From: Thermodesulfobium sp. 4217-1
GTDB taxonomy: Bacteria > Thermodesulfobiota > Thermodesulfobiia > Thermodesulfobiales > Thermodesulfobiaceae
Direction of reading: 5' to 3'
Length of the DNA stretch: 64,000 nt
Assembly: GCF_039822205.1 (NCBI RefSeq)
Contig: NZ_JBAGBW010000007.1
Location: forward strand, 1 to 64,000
Every line of letters starts with the position of its first letter. Positions within the stretch are counted from its first letter, which is position 1. The position numbers were made by a program, and so were the translations under genes. Of the stretch, positions 43,710 to 52,374 are shown in pieces. The notes beneath the pieces are model-generated. The model was not told the origin of the DNA. It worked only from the letters and a program-made list of their open reading frames with translations, and ran no database searches.

Positions 43710-45374
43710 TTACTCTTCATAACGTACACAATTTTTTCCAACGGCTTTAGCCTCATACATCAGATTATCGGCTCTTTCTATCAATGAGTCAACGCTGTCC
43801 CATTGGCGAGATCCTGCAATGCCGCAGCTTACAGTAATGCCATTAATGTCCTCAATTTTTAAATTACTCAATCTAACCCTAATCTCTTCTGCTAATATTG
43901 AAGCTTTTTGTGGAGTGGTTTCAGGGAGCAATATTACAAATTCCTCGCCGCCCCAGCGTGCAAATATATCAATTTTTCTTATTCTATCTTTTATCGTCTC
44001 AGATAAACTTTTTAAAACTAAATCCCCTGCATTGTGACCGAACTTGTCGTTTATGCTCTTGAAATTGTCAATATCGAGCATTATTACAGAAAATTTAGAA
44101 CTCGTCCTCTTTATCCTCTCTATTTCTTCATCCAATCTTTCAAGAAAATATCGACGGTTATATATGCTTGTCAAAGGATCTGTAACTGACAGAAGATAGA
44201 GCTCTTTTTCTATATTTTTATACGCAGTAACGTCATTGGCATAATGAAGGTATATGTCACCTCCTAATGGTATCCACCAGGTATCCCATACTTTGTCTTC
44301 AAGCTCCACTTCAATGTTTATCGATTCATTTCTTAACAATGCCTCATCAGCCTTACAAAAATAGCACTTTGTATCAGGCAAAGGCACGCTTGTATTTTCA
44401 TATACATCTCTATTTGTTTTCTGTATGTAAATATTTTTGTGAATTTCTTCCCAGCAATAGCCATTAACCTTAGTATGAAATAACTTTTCAGCCATCTTGT
44501 TTTGTGCAAGAATTTTTTTGTTCTTTGTAATCAGCCAGGCAGGGGTAGGCAAACCCCCCAGCATTAATCTGGGTCGATCTTCCTTAATCTTGTTTTCTTC
44601 TTCCAACTTCTTTTGTTCACTAATATCCCTTGCAATCCCTACTGAATACCAATTATCCTTAAAATTAAAAATTGATAAAGAAACTTCTATAAAGACCTCT
44701 CTTCCATCTTTATTTCTTGCTTTCATTTCTACTGCCCTATCTAAGGAATTTCCTTTTCCTTCTAAAAAGTTATGCTTTATCGTCCCAATATGGGGCTTAT
44801 AATAACTACCAGGAACGAGAAATTGATCCAATTTCTTCCAAATAACTTCTTCCCAAGAATAGCCAAAGAGCTTTTCTGCAGCTTTATTCCAAAAGGTTAC
44901 TCTATCTTGATCGTCGATTATTACAATAGCATCCCAAACTGAGTTAATGACCACATCAAATTTTAGTTGGGCCTCTTGCATCTCATCTTCTATTAGAACT
45001 CTTTCTGTAATGTCAGAGATAAAGGCAATGCATAGGTTTTTGCCCCTGTAGCTAATAAGCTGCAAGTTCACCTCTACAGGATAAAGAGTGCCGTCTTTTC
45101 GGCGATGCTTAGTTTGAAAAGAAATACTCCCTTTTTCACCCTTTATCAAGGGTTCAAGCAGCCTCTTAAAGCGATCCACGCTCATCTCTGGATTCAAGTC
45201 AACTGGGGTCATATTACTTAAATCTTCCGATGAGAATCCTAAATTCTTCCTGGCAGCCTGATTTACAGCAAAAAATTTTAAACTCTTTGGATGGAAAATA
45301 TATATCTCATTAATAGATTTCTCAAAAAGCTGTCTCAAAAAACTCTTTTTTCTCAAGTCAATTCTGAAATCCAA
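43710..45374 (-). CDS. PAS-PAS-Cys-PAS-GGDEF diguanylate cyclase
   Basis: The 554-residue soluble protein has PAS domains at about 12-128 and 134-258, then a third PAS-like domain at about 268-385 with Cys307 (YCWEEIH) and Cys337/Cys340 (CYFC) plus a Trp pair (VWDTWWIPL), and a GGDEF domain from about 392. The cyclase signature is GGEEF at 475-479 with an RKID inhibitory site before it, so activity and product inhibition are expected. The Cys domain is a close relative of the N-terminal domain at 13956-15722. The start is a TTG with a GGAG site. It lies 44 bases downstream of the GGDEF/EAL gene and may share its transcript. Confidence 0.88.
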   Translation of the reverse strand: MDFRIDLRKKSFLRQLFEKSINEIYIFHPKSLKFFAVNQAARKNLGFSSEDLSNMTPVDLNPEMSVDRFKRLLEPLIKGEKGSISFQTKHRRKDGTLYPVEVNLQLISYRGKNLCIAFISDITERVLIEDEMQEAQLKFDVVINSVWDAIVIIDDQDRVTFWNKAAEKLFGYSWEEVIWKKLDQFLVPGSYYKPHIGTIKHNFLEGKGNSLDRAVEMKARNKDGREVFIEVSLSIFNFKDNWYSVGIARDISEQKKLEEENKIKEDRPRLMLGGLPTPAWLITKNKKILAQNKMAEKLFHTKVNGYCWEEIHKNIYIQKTNRDVYENTSVPLPDTKCYFCKADEALLRNESINIEVELEDKVWDTWWIPLGGDIYLHYANDVTAYKNIEKELYLLSVTDPLTSIYNRRYFLERLDEEIERIKRTSSKFSVIMLDIDNFKSINDKFGHNAGDLVLKSLSETIKDRIRKIDIFARWGGEEFVILLPETTPQKASILAEEIRVRLSNLKIEDINGITVSCGIAGSRQWDSVDSLIERADNLMYEAKAVGKNCVRYEE

Positions 45375-45418
45375 CCTATTCTCCAGATTAAAGTCTCCAA
45401 AAAATTTATTTATAACCC

Positions 45419-48400
45419 TTAAATGTTACCTAAAATTTCACCAAGCTCATCTCTTGGCATCGGCCTATAGAACAAATATCCCTGAAAGTAATCACAATTC
45501 ATAGATTTTAGAATATCAAACTGCTCTACAGTTTCTACTCCTTCTGCAATTGTCTTTATATTTAGCGAATGTGCAAGAAAAATAATGGAATTTATAATGT
45601 TTCTTGTTTTAGAGTTTTCTATACCTCTTATGAAAGATATATCTATCTTTAGCGTCTCAATGTCAAGCATTGACAGGTAAGACAAGGAGGAAAATCCAGT
45701 GCCAAAGTCATCCAAAGAAAAATATATGCCATATTTTTTTAACTCTCTAATAAGATCTGAAATATAATCAAAGCTGTTTATAAATGCTCTTTCAACAATC
45801 TCTATTTTCAATAAATCCATTTGCAGGTGATGAAATTTTAGTTTAGAAAATAAATCATCCCTCAAACTCCTTTGCATCAAACTTTTAGAAGAAAGGTTAA
45901 TTGATATAGGAATCGTTTTTTTAAAGGATTGCAAGTCATCAAGGACATTCTCTATGAGTTGGTGTTCTGCATCTATTATAAGAGGGGTTTTTTCTAAATA
46001 TTCTATAAAATCAATTGGAGGAATTATTTTACCATCTTTATTCCAGCGCATTAAAGCCTCTGCCCCAACAATTTTTCTATCTTTATTTACATAAGGTTGA
46101 TAAAAGGCAATAAATTCTTTGTTTGCTACCGCAAGATCTAAATCTAACTTTAGTCTTAAAGCTTTTGTAGCCTCTATTTCTAAATCCTGCCTGAAAAAAC
46201 CTATCTGGTTTTCTCCTTTTTCTTTGGCATCTGCAAGAGCTATCATGGCTTTATTTAGTAAATCTTCAGAAGTATTAGCATCCCTAGGAAACAGGCTAAG
46301 TCCTATGTTAAATGAAACAGAAATATTTTTATTCAACATCTCATAGGGTTCTATAATATCACTTAAGATCTTTGAAACTACTATAAGTATGTCCTCTTCC
46401 GCTTTTAAATCTTTAACTAGAATGCCAAATCTGTCAGATTCAAGCTTCGCTATAACATCGTATGCCTTTAGATTGTCCTTCAACCTCTGAGCTATTTTTT
46501 TTAGCATATAATCTCCAACTTCAAAACCATAGGCTTCGTTTATTCTTTTAAAGTTTAGAGGATTTATTATAGCTACTGAAAAAATCTGGTTTTCAGATTT
46601 CGCTCTTTCTAAAAGTTTTTCTAACTCCATTTTAAATGAGTTTAAATTAATTAATCCAGTTGTGCCATCATAATTAACTAATCTGTCTAATTCTCTTAAA
46701 AGCTCATCATCTTTCTCAATTTCTTTGCCTACTACTATATAATGCGTAATATTTGAACCCTCAAAAAAAGGCGTTATATTGACATAAAAATCCTTTAATA
46801 AGCCATTTTTAATTCTATATTTAATTAATCCTGAGTAAGTATTTCCAGATTTCAGAATTTTGTAAAATTTTTTTGAAAACTCTTTTGTATGCGTTCTTGG
46901 AGAAAATATAGAGTGGTGTTTACCTATAATCTCATCTTTCGAATAACCAAATATTCTAAGAGCTCTATCATTTACATATACTATGTTAAAATTACTGTCA
47001 GTAACTGCTACAAACTCAAAACCAGCATCCAAAGCACTAAGAGTTATCTTTGAGAACTTTTCATCTTCCAGTTTATTCAGGATAAATTCAATTTGTTGCT
47101 GAATTACTTTAAATAAGTTAAATATCTCATTATTGAAAAGACTTTTAGTAAAAATTAGAACAAGAGAACCAATAATATCTTCTTTAAAGGATATGCTTAG
47201 CGCAATACAAGAATTAAACCCATAAGAGCAAACAAATTCTCTAAATGGGCAAATATCCTGTGAGCAAATGTCTTCTAATAAATATATACCTTTACTGTTT
47301 AGACTCTTTATTAGAGGTTCATCTGATTGTAAAAACTTATTATTTGTAAATAGGCGACCTACCATTTTCGCCTTATCTAAATATCCTTGAAATCTATCAT
47401 CTTTAGCTGAAAAGTAGACAACTTCAAAATTTTTATTACTTTTTAAAAGTACATAAGACACTTCCATACCCAGATTTTCAACTAAAAGCATGGGTAAGGA
47501 CGATAAAAATTCTTCCTTTGTTTTTATTTTCAGAGATAAATTGCTAATTTCATACAAGGTATTATAAATCCTTGATTTCAACTCTAATCGATCTTCATAT
47601 TCTACAAGTTTTGTAACATCCATTGATAGATCAACAAAACGATAAACTTCACCATCTTGCATAACAGGTATTATTATTGAATCAAGATAAAAAATTGAAC
47701 CATCCTTTGCTTTGTTTACAAACCTACAAGTACAAGACTCTCCTGACAAGATCTTTTTCCAAAGCTTTTCATAAAAAGTTTTATCATGATGCCCTGACTT
47801 AAATATTCTTGGATTATTGCCAATGAGCGCCTCTTTAGGGTAACCTGATATATCAGAAACAGCCTTGTTTGCGTCTATTATAGTGCCATCTCTATCTGTG
47901 ATTACCGCCCACTCGTGAGACACAGAGATAGCCTGGTTTAAAACAAGAATATTTTTCTGGGATTCTATCTTTTCCAAAGCAAAAGATAGATCTAACTGCA
48001 TCTCATCCAAAAGGTGTAAATGATCTTCGTCACAAGAATTTTTTACATTATCATGGATTGACAAAATATATTCTACCTTATTATTTTTTAATATTGGAAT
48101 AGAGCAAGCAGACTGGATATCGTATTTATTGTAAAAATCATGCCAATAGAAAGTAGTTTGAAGTTTCGAGATTTGCGGGACCATGCTCACCTTTCTTGTA
48201 TGATAAGCTTTGGATACAGAACCTCTCCCATAAGGGGTAGACTCATCTACGCCTTCTATATTATTTTTAATATCATCTTGTAACTCTTTTGTTTTTGCCC
48301 TTGTATAGATTTTTTTAAAGAGATTATCTTTATCCACGTAGCCTATTGCACAATCTAAATACCCCACCTCATCGACTATTATGTCACAAGCCTTTTCCAA

Positions 48401-48838
48401 CAAATCCTGCTCATTATCTACTCTTACTATTAGTTGATTTATTTGGCTTAGAGTGAAAAAAAGCTTTTCGTATGACTTTTCCTTAGTTCTGTCTAAAATA
48501 AGCACCAAGCCAGAGGGTTTGTTTTCATACTCTATAGTATAAGCAAATAAGGCTACAGGAACAAATGTGTTTGATTTTGATAAAAGAAAGTGTTGAGAAT
48601 ACTCTACAGTAAAAAATTCTCCCTTTGTACGTCTTATTAGATTTACTTTTATTTCTTCTTTAATCGTTCTCATAGCAATATCCAATATGCTCTTACCAAT
48701 AAGCTCATCTGGGCTCTCATAACCTAAAATTTCAGCAATACGTTTATTTGCAAAAACTATCCTGCCATCTTCTCCCTGGTTTATATAAACGCCAAACAAA
48801 GAAGAGCGCAATATTGCTTCAAAAAAATCTAAACTCAT
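45419..48838 (-). CDS. Multi-PAS/GAF protein with degenerate GGDEF and EAL domains
   Basis: The 1139-residue soluble regulator has, in order, PAS (about 1-115), GAF (about 140-290), PAS (about 300-415), GAF (about 430-590), PAS (about 605-720), GGDEF (about 730-890) and EAL (about 895-1135). In the GGDEF domain the signature is replaced by ESDRF, so it should not make c-di-GMP but may bind GTP. The EAL domain has GAEALMRW, the DDFGTGFSSLSYL loop, EIVERAF and AEGVET, all expected of an active phosphodiesterase. It probably degrades c-di-GMP in response to signals from five sensor domains and balances the cyclase encoded just downstream. Confidence 0.9.
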   Translation of the reverse strand: MSLDFFEAILRSSLFGVYINQGEDGRIVFANKRIAEILGYESPDELIGKSILDIAMRTIKEEIKVNLIRRTKGEFFTVEYSQHFLLSKSNTFVPVALFAYTIEYENKPSGLVLILDRTKEKSYEKLFFTLSQINQLIVRVDNEQDLLEKACDIIVDEVGYLDCAIGYVDKDNLFKKIYTRAKTKELQDDIKNNIEGVDESTPYGRGSVSKAYHTRKVSMVPQISKLQTTFYWHDFYNKYDIQSACSIPILKNNKVEYILSIHDNVKNSCDEDHLHLLDEMQLDLSFALEKIESQKNILVLNQAISVSHEWAVITDRDGTIIDANKAVSDISGYPKEALIGNNPRIFKSGHHDKTFYEKLWKKILSGESCTCRFVNKAKDGSIFYLDSIIIPVMQDGEVYRFVDLSMDVTKLVEYEDRLELKSRIYNTLYEISNLSLKIKTKEEFLSSLPMLLVENLGMEVSYVLLKSNKNFEVVYFSAKDDRFQGYLDKAKMVGRLFTNNKFLQSDEPLIKSLNSKGIYLLEDICSQDICPFREFVCSYGFNSCIALSISFKEDIIGSLVLIFTKSLFNNEIFNLFKVIQQQIEFILNKLEDEKFSKITLSALDAGFEFVAVTDSNFNIVYVNDRALRIFGYSKDEIIGKHHSIFSPRTHTKEFSKKFYKILKSGNTYSGLIKYRIKNGLLKDFYVNITPFFEGSNITHYIVVGKEIEKDDELLRELDRLVNYDGTTGLINLNSFKMELEKLLERAKSENQIFSVAIINPLNFKRINEAYGFEVGDYMLKKIAQRLKDNLKAYDVIAKLESDRFGILVKDLKAEEDILIVVSKILSDIIEPYEMLNKNISVSFNIGLSLFPRDANTSEDLLNKAMIALADAKEKGENQIGFFRQDLEIEATKALRLKLDLDLAVANKEFIAFYQPYVNKDRKIVGAEALMRWNKDGKIIPPIDFIEYLEKTPLIIDAEHQLIENVLDDLQSFKKTIPISINLSSKSLMQRSLRDDLFSKLKFHHLQMDLLKIEIVERAFINSFDYISDLIRELKKYGIYFSLDDFGTGFSSLSYLSMLDIETLKIDISFIRGIENSKTRNIINSIIFLAHSLNIKTIAEGVETVEQFDILKSMNCDYFQGYLFYRPMPRDELGEILGNI

Positions 48839-49272
48839 AAATATTACCCCTAATTAAATAAAAATTTTAGCTTTCTACAAGCAGCAAAATTTAAAGAGTA
48901 TAGTTTGGAATTATAACATATATAATTATCAATAAGATCAATAAATAAAAACATTCTATAACATTTAACTATTAGAATCAAATTTAACTTCTGCCACCAA
49001 AAATCAACCAAAAAATATAAGAAATATGATCGCAAGCTCTGCACCTTTAAAAAAGGAGTAGTTAGAGCAAAACCATCGCAAAAGTAGTTTTATTTTTATC
49101 ATGAGATGTATATGATTATTTTTAGCAGGCGCTATCAGTGACAGTTTCAGATTTAAGAGTTTATAATTATCTTATCGAGATTTTTGAATATTTAAAATAC
49201 CAAGCTTTTTAGAATTAGAGATTTCAAATGACTAAGTTTAACGCTTGATAAATTATGACTGGAGGAAATGCG
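48839..49272. other. AT-rich divergent intergenic region with a hairpin
   Basis: This 434-base gap separates the divergent PAS/EAL gene and the alpha/beta hydrolase gene. Both promoters must lie here. The open frames in it are short, AT-rich and lack ribosome sites. The one notable structure is the hairpin at 49036-49068. I could not match the region to a known riboswitch or RNA family. Confidence 0.5.
49036..49068 (+). other. Two-tier inverted repeat in an intergenic region
   Basis: GCTCT at 49036-49040 pairs with AGAGC at 49064-49068. Inside it, CCTTT and AAAGG can form a second stem around an A-rich loop, giving a 33-base hairpin with an internal asymmetry. It lies about 200 bases before the alpha/beta hydrolase start and is not followed by a T-run, so it is not a standard terminator. 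It could be an RNA structure or protein site. Confidence 0.3.
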
Positions 49273-50091
49273 ATGGCAAACTTTAAGACGAACGACGGGG
49301 TAGAAATTTATTATGATATACAGGGCGAAGGAAAGCCTCTCTTCATGCTGCCTGGCTGGACATGTACCACGCGTTTCTGGAAGAAAAATATACCCGAGCT
49401 TTCCAAAAAGTTTAAAGTAATCAGTATGGATATGCGTGGCCACGGCGAATCAGAAAAGGTTATGCACAGTCATCGCATTTCTCGCTATGCAATGGACGTA
49501 AAAAACTTATTTGATCATTTAGATATCAATAATATTACTGTACTTGGATGGTCAATGGGCGCCTCTGTTTTGTGGAGCTATATAGAACTGTTTGGAAATT
49601 ACAGACTTAAAGGCCTTATATGTGTAGATCAATCGCCTGCACAATATACAGGTCCAGATTGGGTTTGGGGGCAGAAGGGCTGTTATGATGTAGAAATGTT
49701 TATTCATCTTTGTTGCAATATAAAATTTGACCCACGTGGTTGTGCAGAAGGATTGGCATTCGCCTGCCTTAATCATAAGCCATCTGCTGAAGAAGCTAAA
49801 TATATCGCAGATGAAATTTCCAAATGTCCACCTTATGTCCGAATAGAAATTATGCGCGACCATACAAATTTAGATTGGCGCGATTTTATTCCACACATCG
49901 AGCTTCCCACGCTTGTTTGTGTAGCAAGAAATAGTATGGTTTTTCCCTGGCAAGGCAGTGCATGGGTAGGAGAAAATATACCCAATTCACAAATAGAATT
50001 CTTCGAAAATTCAGGACATATGTTGTTCTGGGAAGAGCCTGAAAAATTTAACAAAGTTGTGCGCGATTTTGTAGAAAAAATTAATAAATAG
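49273..50091 (+). CDS. Alpha/beta-fold hydrolase
   Basis: The 272-residue protein starts at the ATG with GGAGG seven bases upstream. It has the alpha/beta hydrolase fold: an oxyanion-region GWTCTTRFW, the nucleophile elbow GWSMGAS (Ser94), and a C-terminal catalytic His in NSGHMLFWEEPEKFN. It may hydrolyse an ester, a peroxide-type or lactone substrate; nothing specific can be read. It stands alone between divergent and convergent neighbours, and its wording is richer in G+C and uses CGC/CGT arginine codons more than the surrounding genes, which is compatible with transfer. Confidence 0.88.
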   Translation: MANFKTNDGVEIYYDIQGEGKPLFMLPGWTCTTRFWKKNIPELSKKFKVISMDMRGHGESEKVMHSHRISRYAMDVKNLFDHLDINNITVLGWSMGASVLWSYIELFGNYRLKGLICVDQSPAQYTGPDWVWGQKGCYDVEMFIHLCCNIKFDPRGCAEGLAFACLNHKPSAEEAKYIADEISKCPPYVRIEIMRDHTNLDWRDFIPHIELPTLVCVARNSMVFPWQGSAWVGENIPNSQIEFFENSGHMLFWEEPEKFNKVVRDFVEKINK

Positions 50092-50178
50092 ACTTCTTTA
50101 CTCACCCATTCTTTCAGAAAAAGATTTTGATTTATTCATATCGTTTAATTCCTAAAATATTTAAATTTAGAAATAACT

Positions 50179-50874
50179 TTAATCATTGTCTCCCTCTAAT
50201 ATTCTGTCAAAATAATCTTTTATCTTTATAAATATCTCTTCTTGTTCGTCAATATTATCAACAATTTGTCTTATATATTTATGCTTATCTTGTTCTACGT
50301 TGCGCAAATTTTTCGATTCTATATAAAGAAGAATGCTTAATTTTCTTTTACCATATTTTGTAACAGAATTTAATCTACTTTTATGAAATTTACAAATAAA
50401 TGACCCTAAAAACTCCCCAATTTCATTAATTTTCTCTTTATTTTTACCTTTAAGCTTGCTGCATACATAGTCTTCTATTTCGTCGCCATCTTGAGATTCG
50501 CTTGGGATTAAACAAAAGTCAAAATTCTTTAAATCTAAATTGTTTTTTTCGTTAATCTTCTTCTTAAAACCTTCTATCTCTGCAGATGCATCTTTATCCA
50601 GTATCAAAAGAAGTGATTTTAGATTATCAAAATAAGGAACATTCGGTAATTGATTAATATAATTCTTTCCATTTAATAAATACAAATCACAAACACACTT
50701 ATTATCAAAGTATACACACTTGTCCCTATCATTATCTACATTTTCTTTAATAACATAATTATTATTTAATTTTTTTATAAGAGACTCAACTAAACAATTA
50801 ATACTTTTATCCTCAACTGCGATAAGGTGTTGAGTGTTTAAATATTTAAGGAATAATTCATTCTGCTTTTTCAT
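50179..50874 (-). CDS. Toprim-like (DUF3226-like) protein paired with an AAA ATPase
   Basis: The 231-residue product has the outline of a Toprim nuclease or primase domain: Glu21 in HLIAVEDKS, then Asp93 and Asp95 in LLLILDKDAS, and a following acidic DGDEIEDYV near residue 129-137 that resembles the 'G-x-L-E-D' block of DUF3226. The basic C-terminal part lacks a clear fold. It starts three bases after the ATPase gene, so the two are coupled. Pairs of an AAA ATPase and a Toprim protein make up several anti-phage systems (OLD-like, PARIS-like), which suggests but does not prove a defence role. Family placement is by motif only. Confidence 0.7.
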   Translation of the reverse strand: MKKQNELFLKYLNTQHLIAVEDKSINCLVESLIKKLNNNYVIKENVDNDRDKCVYFDNKCVCDLYLLNGKNYINQLPNVPYFDNLKSLLLILDKDASAEIEGFKKKINEKNNLDLKNFDFCLIPSESQDGDEIEDYVCSKLKGKNKEKINEIGEFLGSFICKFHKSRLNSVTKYGKRKLSILLYIESKNLRNVEQDKHKYIRQIVDNIDEQEEIFIKIKDYFDRILEGDND

Positions 50875-50877
50875 AAT

Positions 50878-51960
50878 TTATCTAAATTCCATATCTCCTT
50901 CTACCATCTCTTTTAGATCCTGTCCGCTAATAAGAGTAGGATAAATCTTCCCATCGTACTTTTTATTTATTCTTGTTGCACCTATAGAATCTATATCGTT
51001 ATCTTTCATAGCCTTAAAGGCTTCCTGTACAAATTCCAGGCTGTGTGTGGCTATAAAATATTGAATATTAAGATCCTTAGATAGTCTTAAGATGTATCCA
51101 AAAATTTTCTTTTGAATAGACCAGTGAAGGCCGTTCTCTATTTCATCTATAAGAATAATTCCATCCATTCGTGTTATAGAAACACCTATAATATAAAATA
51201 TCTTTAAGAAACCTTCTCCCATTTGGTTAATAGGCACAGAAACATTTTTTCTTTTAACAATGACAGTTTGCAAACCAGTTGAAATAAGATCAATATCTTC
51301 AATATCGTCTTCAACTATTTTCAGTATATCGATTAATTCTTTTTTCTTATTGGACATAACAACTTCACTATAAATTGCATTTATGTGGGTCGAGTTAAAC
51401 ATAAACATTGAAGGTATATAATAAAAACTTAATTTTTTATTAATAGTCGTTTGTGATGGTAGTACATCAAATGATAGAAAAGGATTTCTATTCATCATAT
51501 TGCTGTTATCTATTATGCTATGCTGCTGCATCTGGGGTTCTTTACTTTTTTTATCTATATATTCCCATTTAAAAACTACTTCTCGAGAACTATAATCTTT
51601 ATTAAAATCTCTAAATATTAACAAAGACAATTTATCTTTACCCTCTAAGTCGAATGATAATATCATATCCATATTCAAATTTTTAAATATTGTATTCCAC
51701 AAATCGTCAAATTTTAGCAATGTGGTTCCTAAAAGAGGATTTAAATAAGATTGATAATGCAACACCATTTGAAAATTAGCGCTTAGAACTCTGACATCAG
51801 GTTCTGAGTAACACAGAAGTAAATATATAGCTTCTAACAAAGACGTCTTGCCTACACCGTTTTCTCCATACACAAAGTTAATCCTTTTATTTAGAGATTT
51901 AACTTCCAAATCATCAAAAGTTTTAAAATTTTTAATCCTAATATTTGAAATCCTACTCAT
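50878..51960 (-). CDS. AAA_21-type (RecF/OLD-like) ATPase, putative defence component
   Basis: The 360-residue ATPase belongs to the ABC/SMC-like AAA_21 group. It begins ISNIRIKNFKTFDDLEV, has Walker A GENGVGKTS at 32-40, a QMGEG signature-like stretch at 246-250, Walker B IILIDEIENGLHW with the catalytic Glu273, and the switch His306 in IATHS. There is no fused nuclease domain; that function may be supplied by the Toprim-like protein encoded next. The pair is bounded by an alpha/beta hydrolase and an orphan HicB-like gene, an accessory-looking stretch. Confidence 0.82.
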   Translation of the reverse strand: MSRISNIRIKNFKTFDDLEVKSLNKRINFVYGENGVGKTSLLEAIYLLLCYSEPDVRVLSANFQMVLHYQSYLNPLLGTTLLKFDDLWNTIFKNLNMDMILSFDLEGKDKLSLLIFRDFNKDYSSREVVFKWEYIDKKSKEPQMQQHSIIDNSNMMNRNPFLSFDVLPSQTTINKKLSFYYIPSMFMFNSTHINAIYSEVVMSNKKKELIDILKIVEDDIEDIDLISTGLQTVIVKRKNVSVPINQMGEGFLKIFYIIGVSITRMDGIILIDEIENGLHWSIQKKIFGYILRLSKDLNIQYFIATHSLEFVQEAFKAMKDNDIDSIGATRINKKYDGKIYPTLISGQDLKEMVEGDMEFR

Positions 51961-52197
51961 AATTTCCTCACACTAAAAAGATTGAAACTACAAAAATCTA
52001 TCATAAAAAAGCCCCCTAAATAACAATCATAAATCTAATTGATAAAAACTAATTATCTAGATTATACTTATTAATAGCTCACTGTCAAATAATATATTTT
52101 AGGTAAAATTAGTGCCAAAAAATACATTGGTATATCAAGCTAAAAGTTTTAGATTAAGACAAAAATTATATATTATTAAATATTTGAGGAGGAGATT

Positions 52198-52374
52198 ATG
52201 GAAAAGATCATAAACATAAAAATAGAGAGATTACCAGAAGGGCTTTATCTTGCAACGTCTGAAGATATTCAGGGCCTTATTGCGCAAGGAAGAACAATAG
52301 AAGAAACTACTGAAATAGCCAGAGACGTAGCCAAAAACTTAATTGAGCTTCAAAATAGATCACTCTCTTCCTAA
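52198..52374 (+). CDS. Small HicB-like antitoxin-fold protein, no toxin gene seen
   Basis: A 58-codon gene with a strong GAGGAGGAG site starts at the ATG at 52198 and ends with TAA at 52372-52374. Its sequence, INIKIERLPEGLYLATSEDI followed by QGLIAQGRTIEETTEIARDVAKNLIEL, fits the HicB partial-RNase-H fold ('EGLYLAT-SxD-QGLIAQG-T-EE'). HicB proteins neutralise HicA RNases and repress their own operon, but no hicA-like gene precedes or follows, and the C-terminal DNA-binding domain is absent. It may be an orphan antitoxin or another small HicB-fold protein. Its 3' end overlaps the convergent priA by four bases. Confidence 0.78.
   Translation: MEKIINIKIERLPEGLYLATSEDIQGLIAQGRTIEETTEIARDVAKNLIELQNRSLSS

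Noticed and set aside
48850-49044. Open frame of 64 codons upstream of the PAS/EAL gene on the minus strand
   Set aside because: It is AT-rich, Phe/Tyr/Leu-heavy, has no ribosome site and lies in a promoter region; it looks like a chance frame.
49021-49120. Possible c-di-GMP-I (GEMM) riboswitch near AGAGCAAAACCATCGC
   Set aside because: The conserved GEMM core sequences and paired elements are absent; only a short A-rich stretch resembles it.
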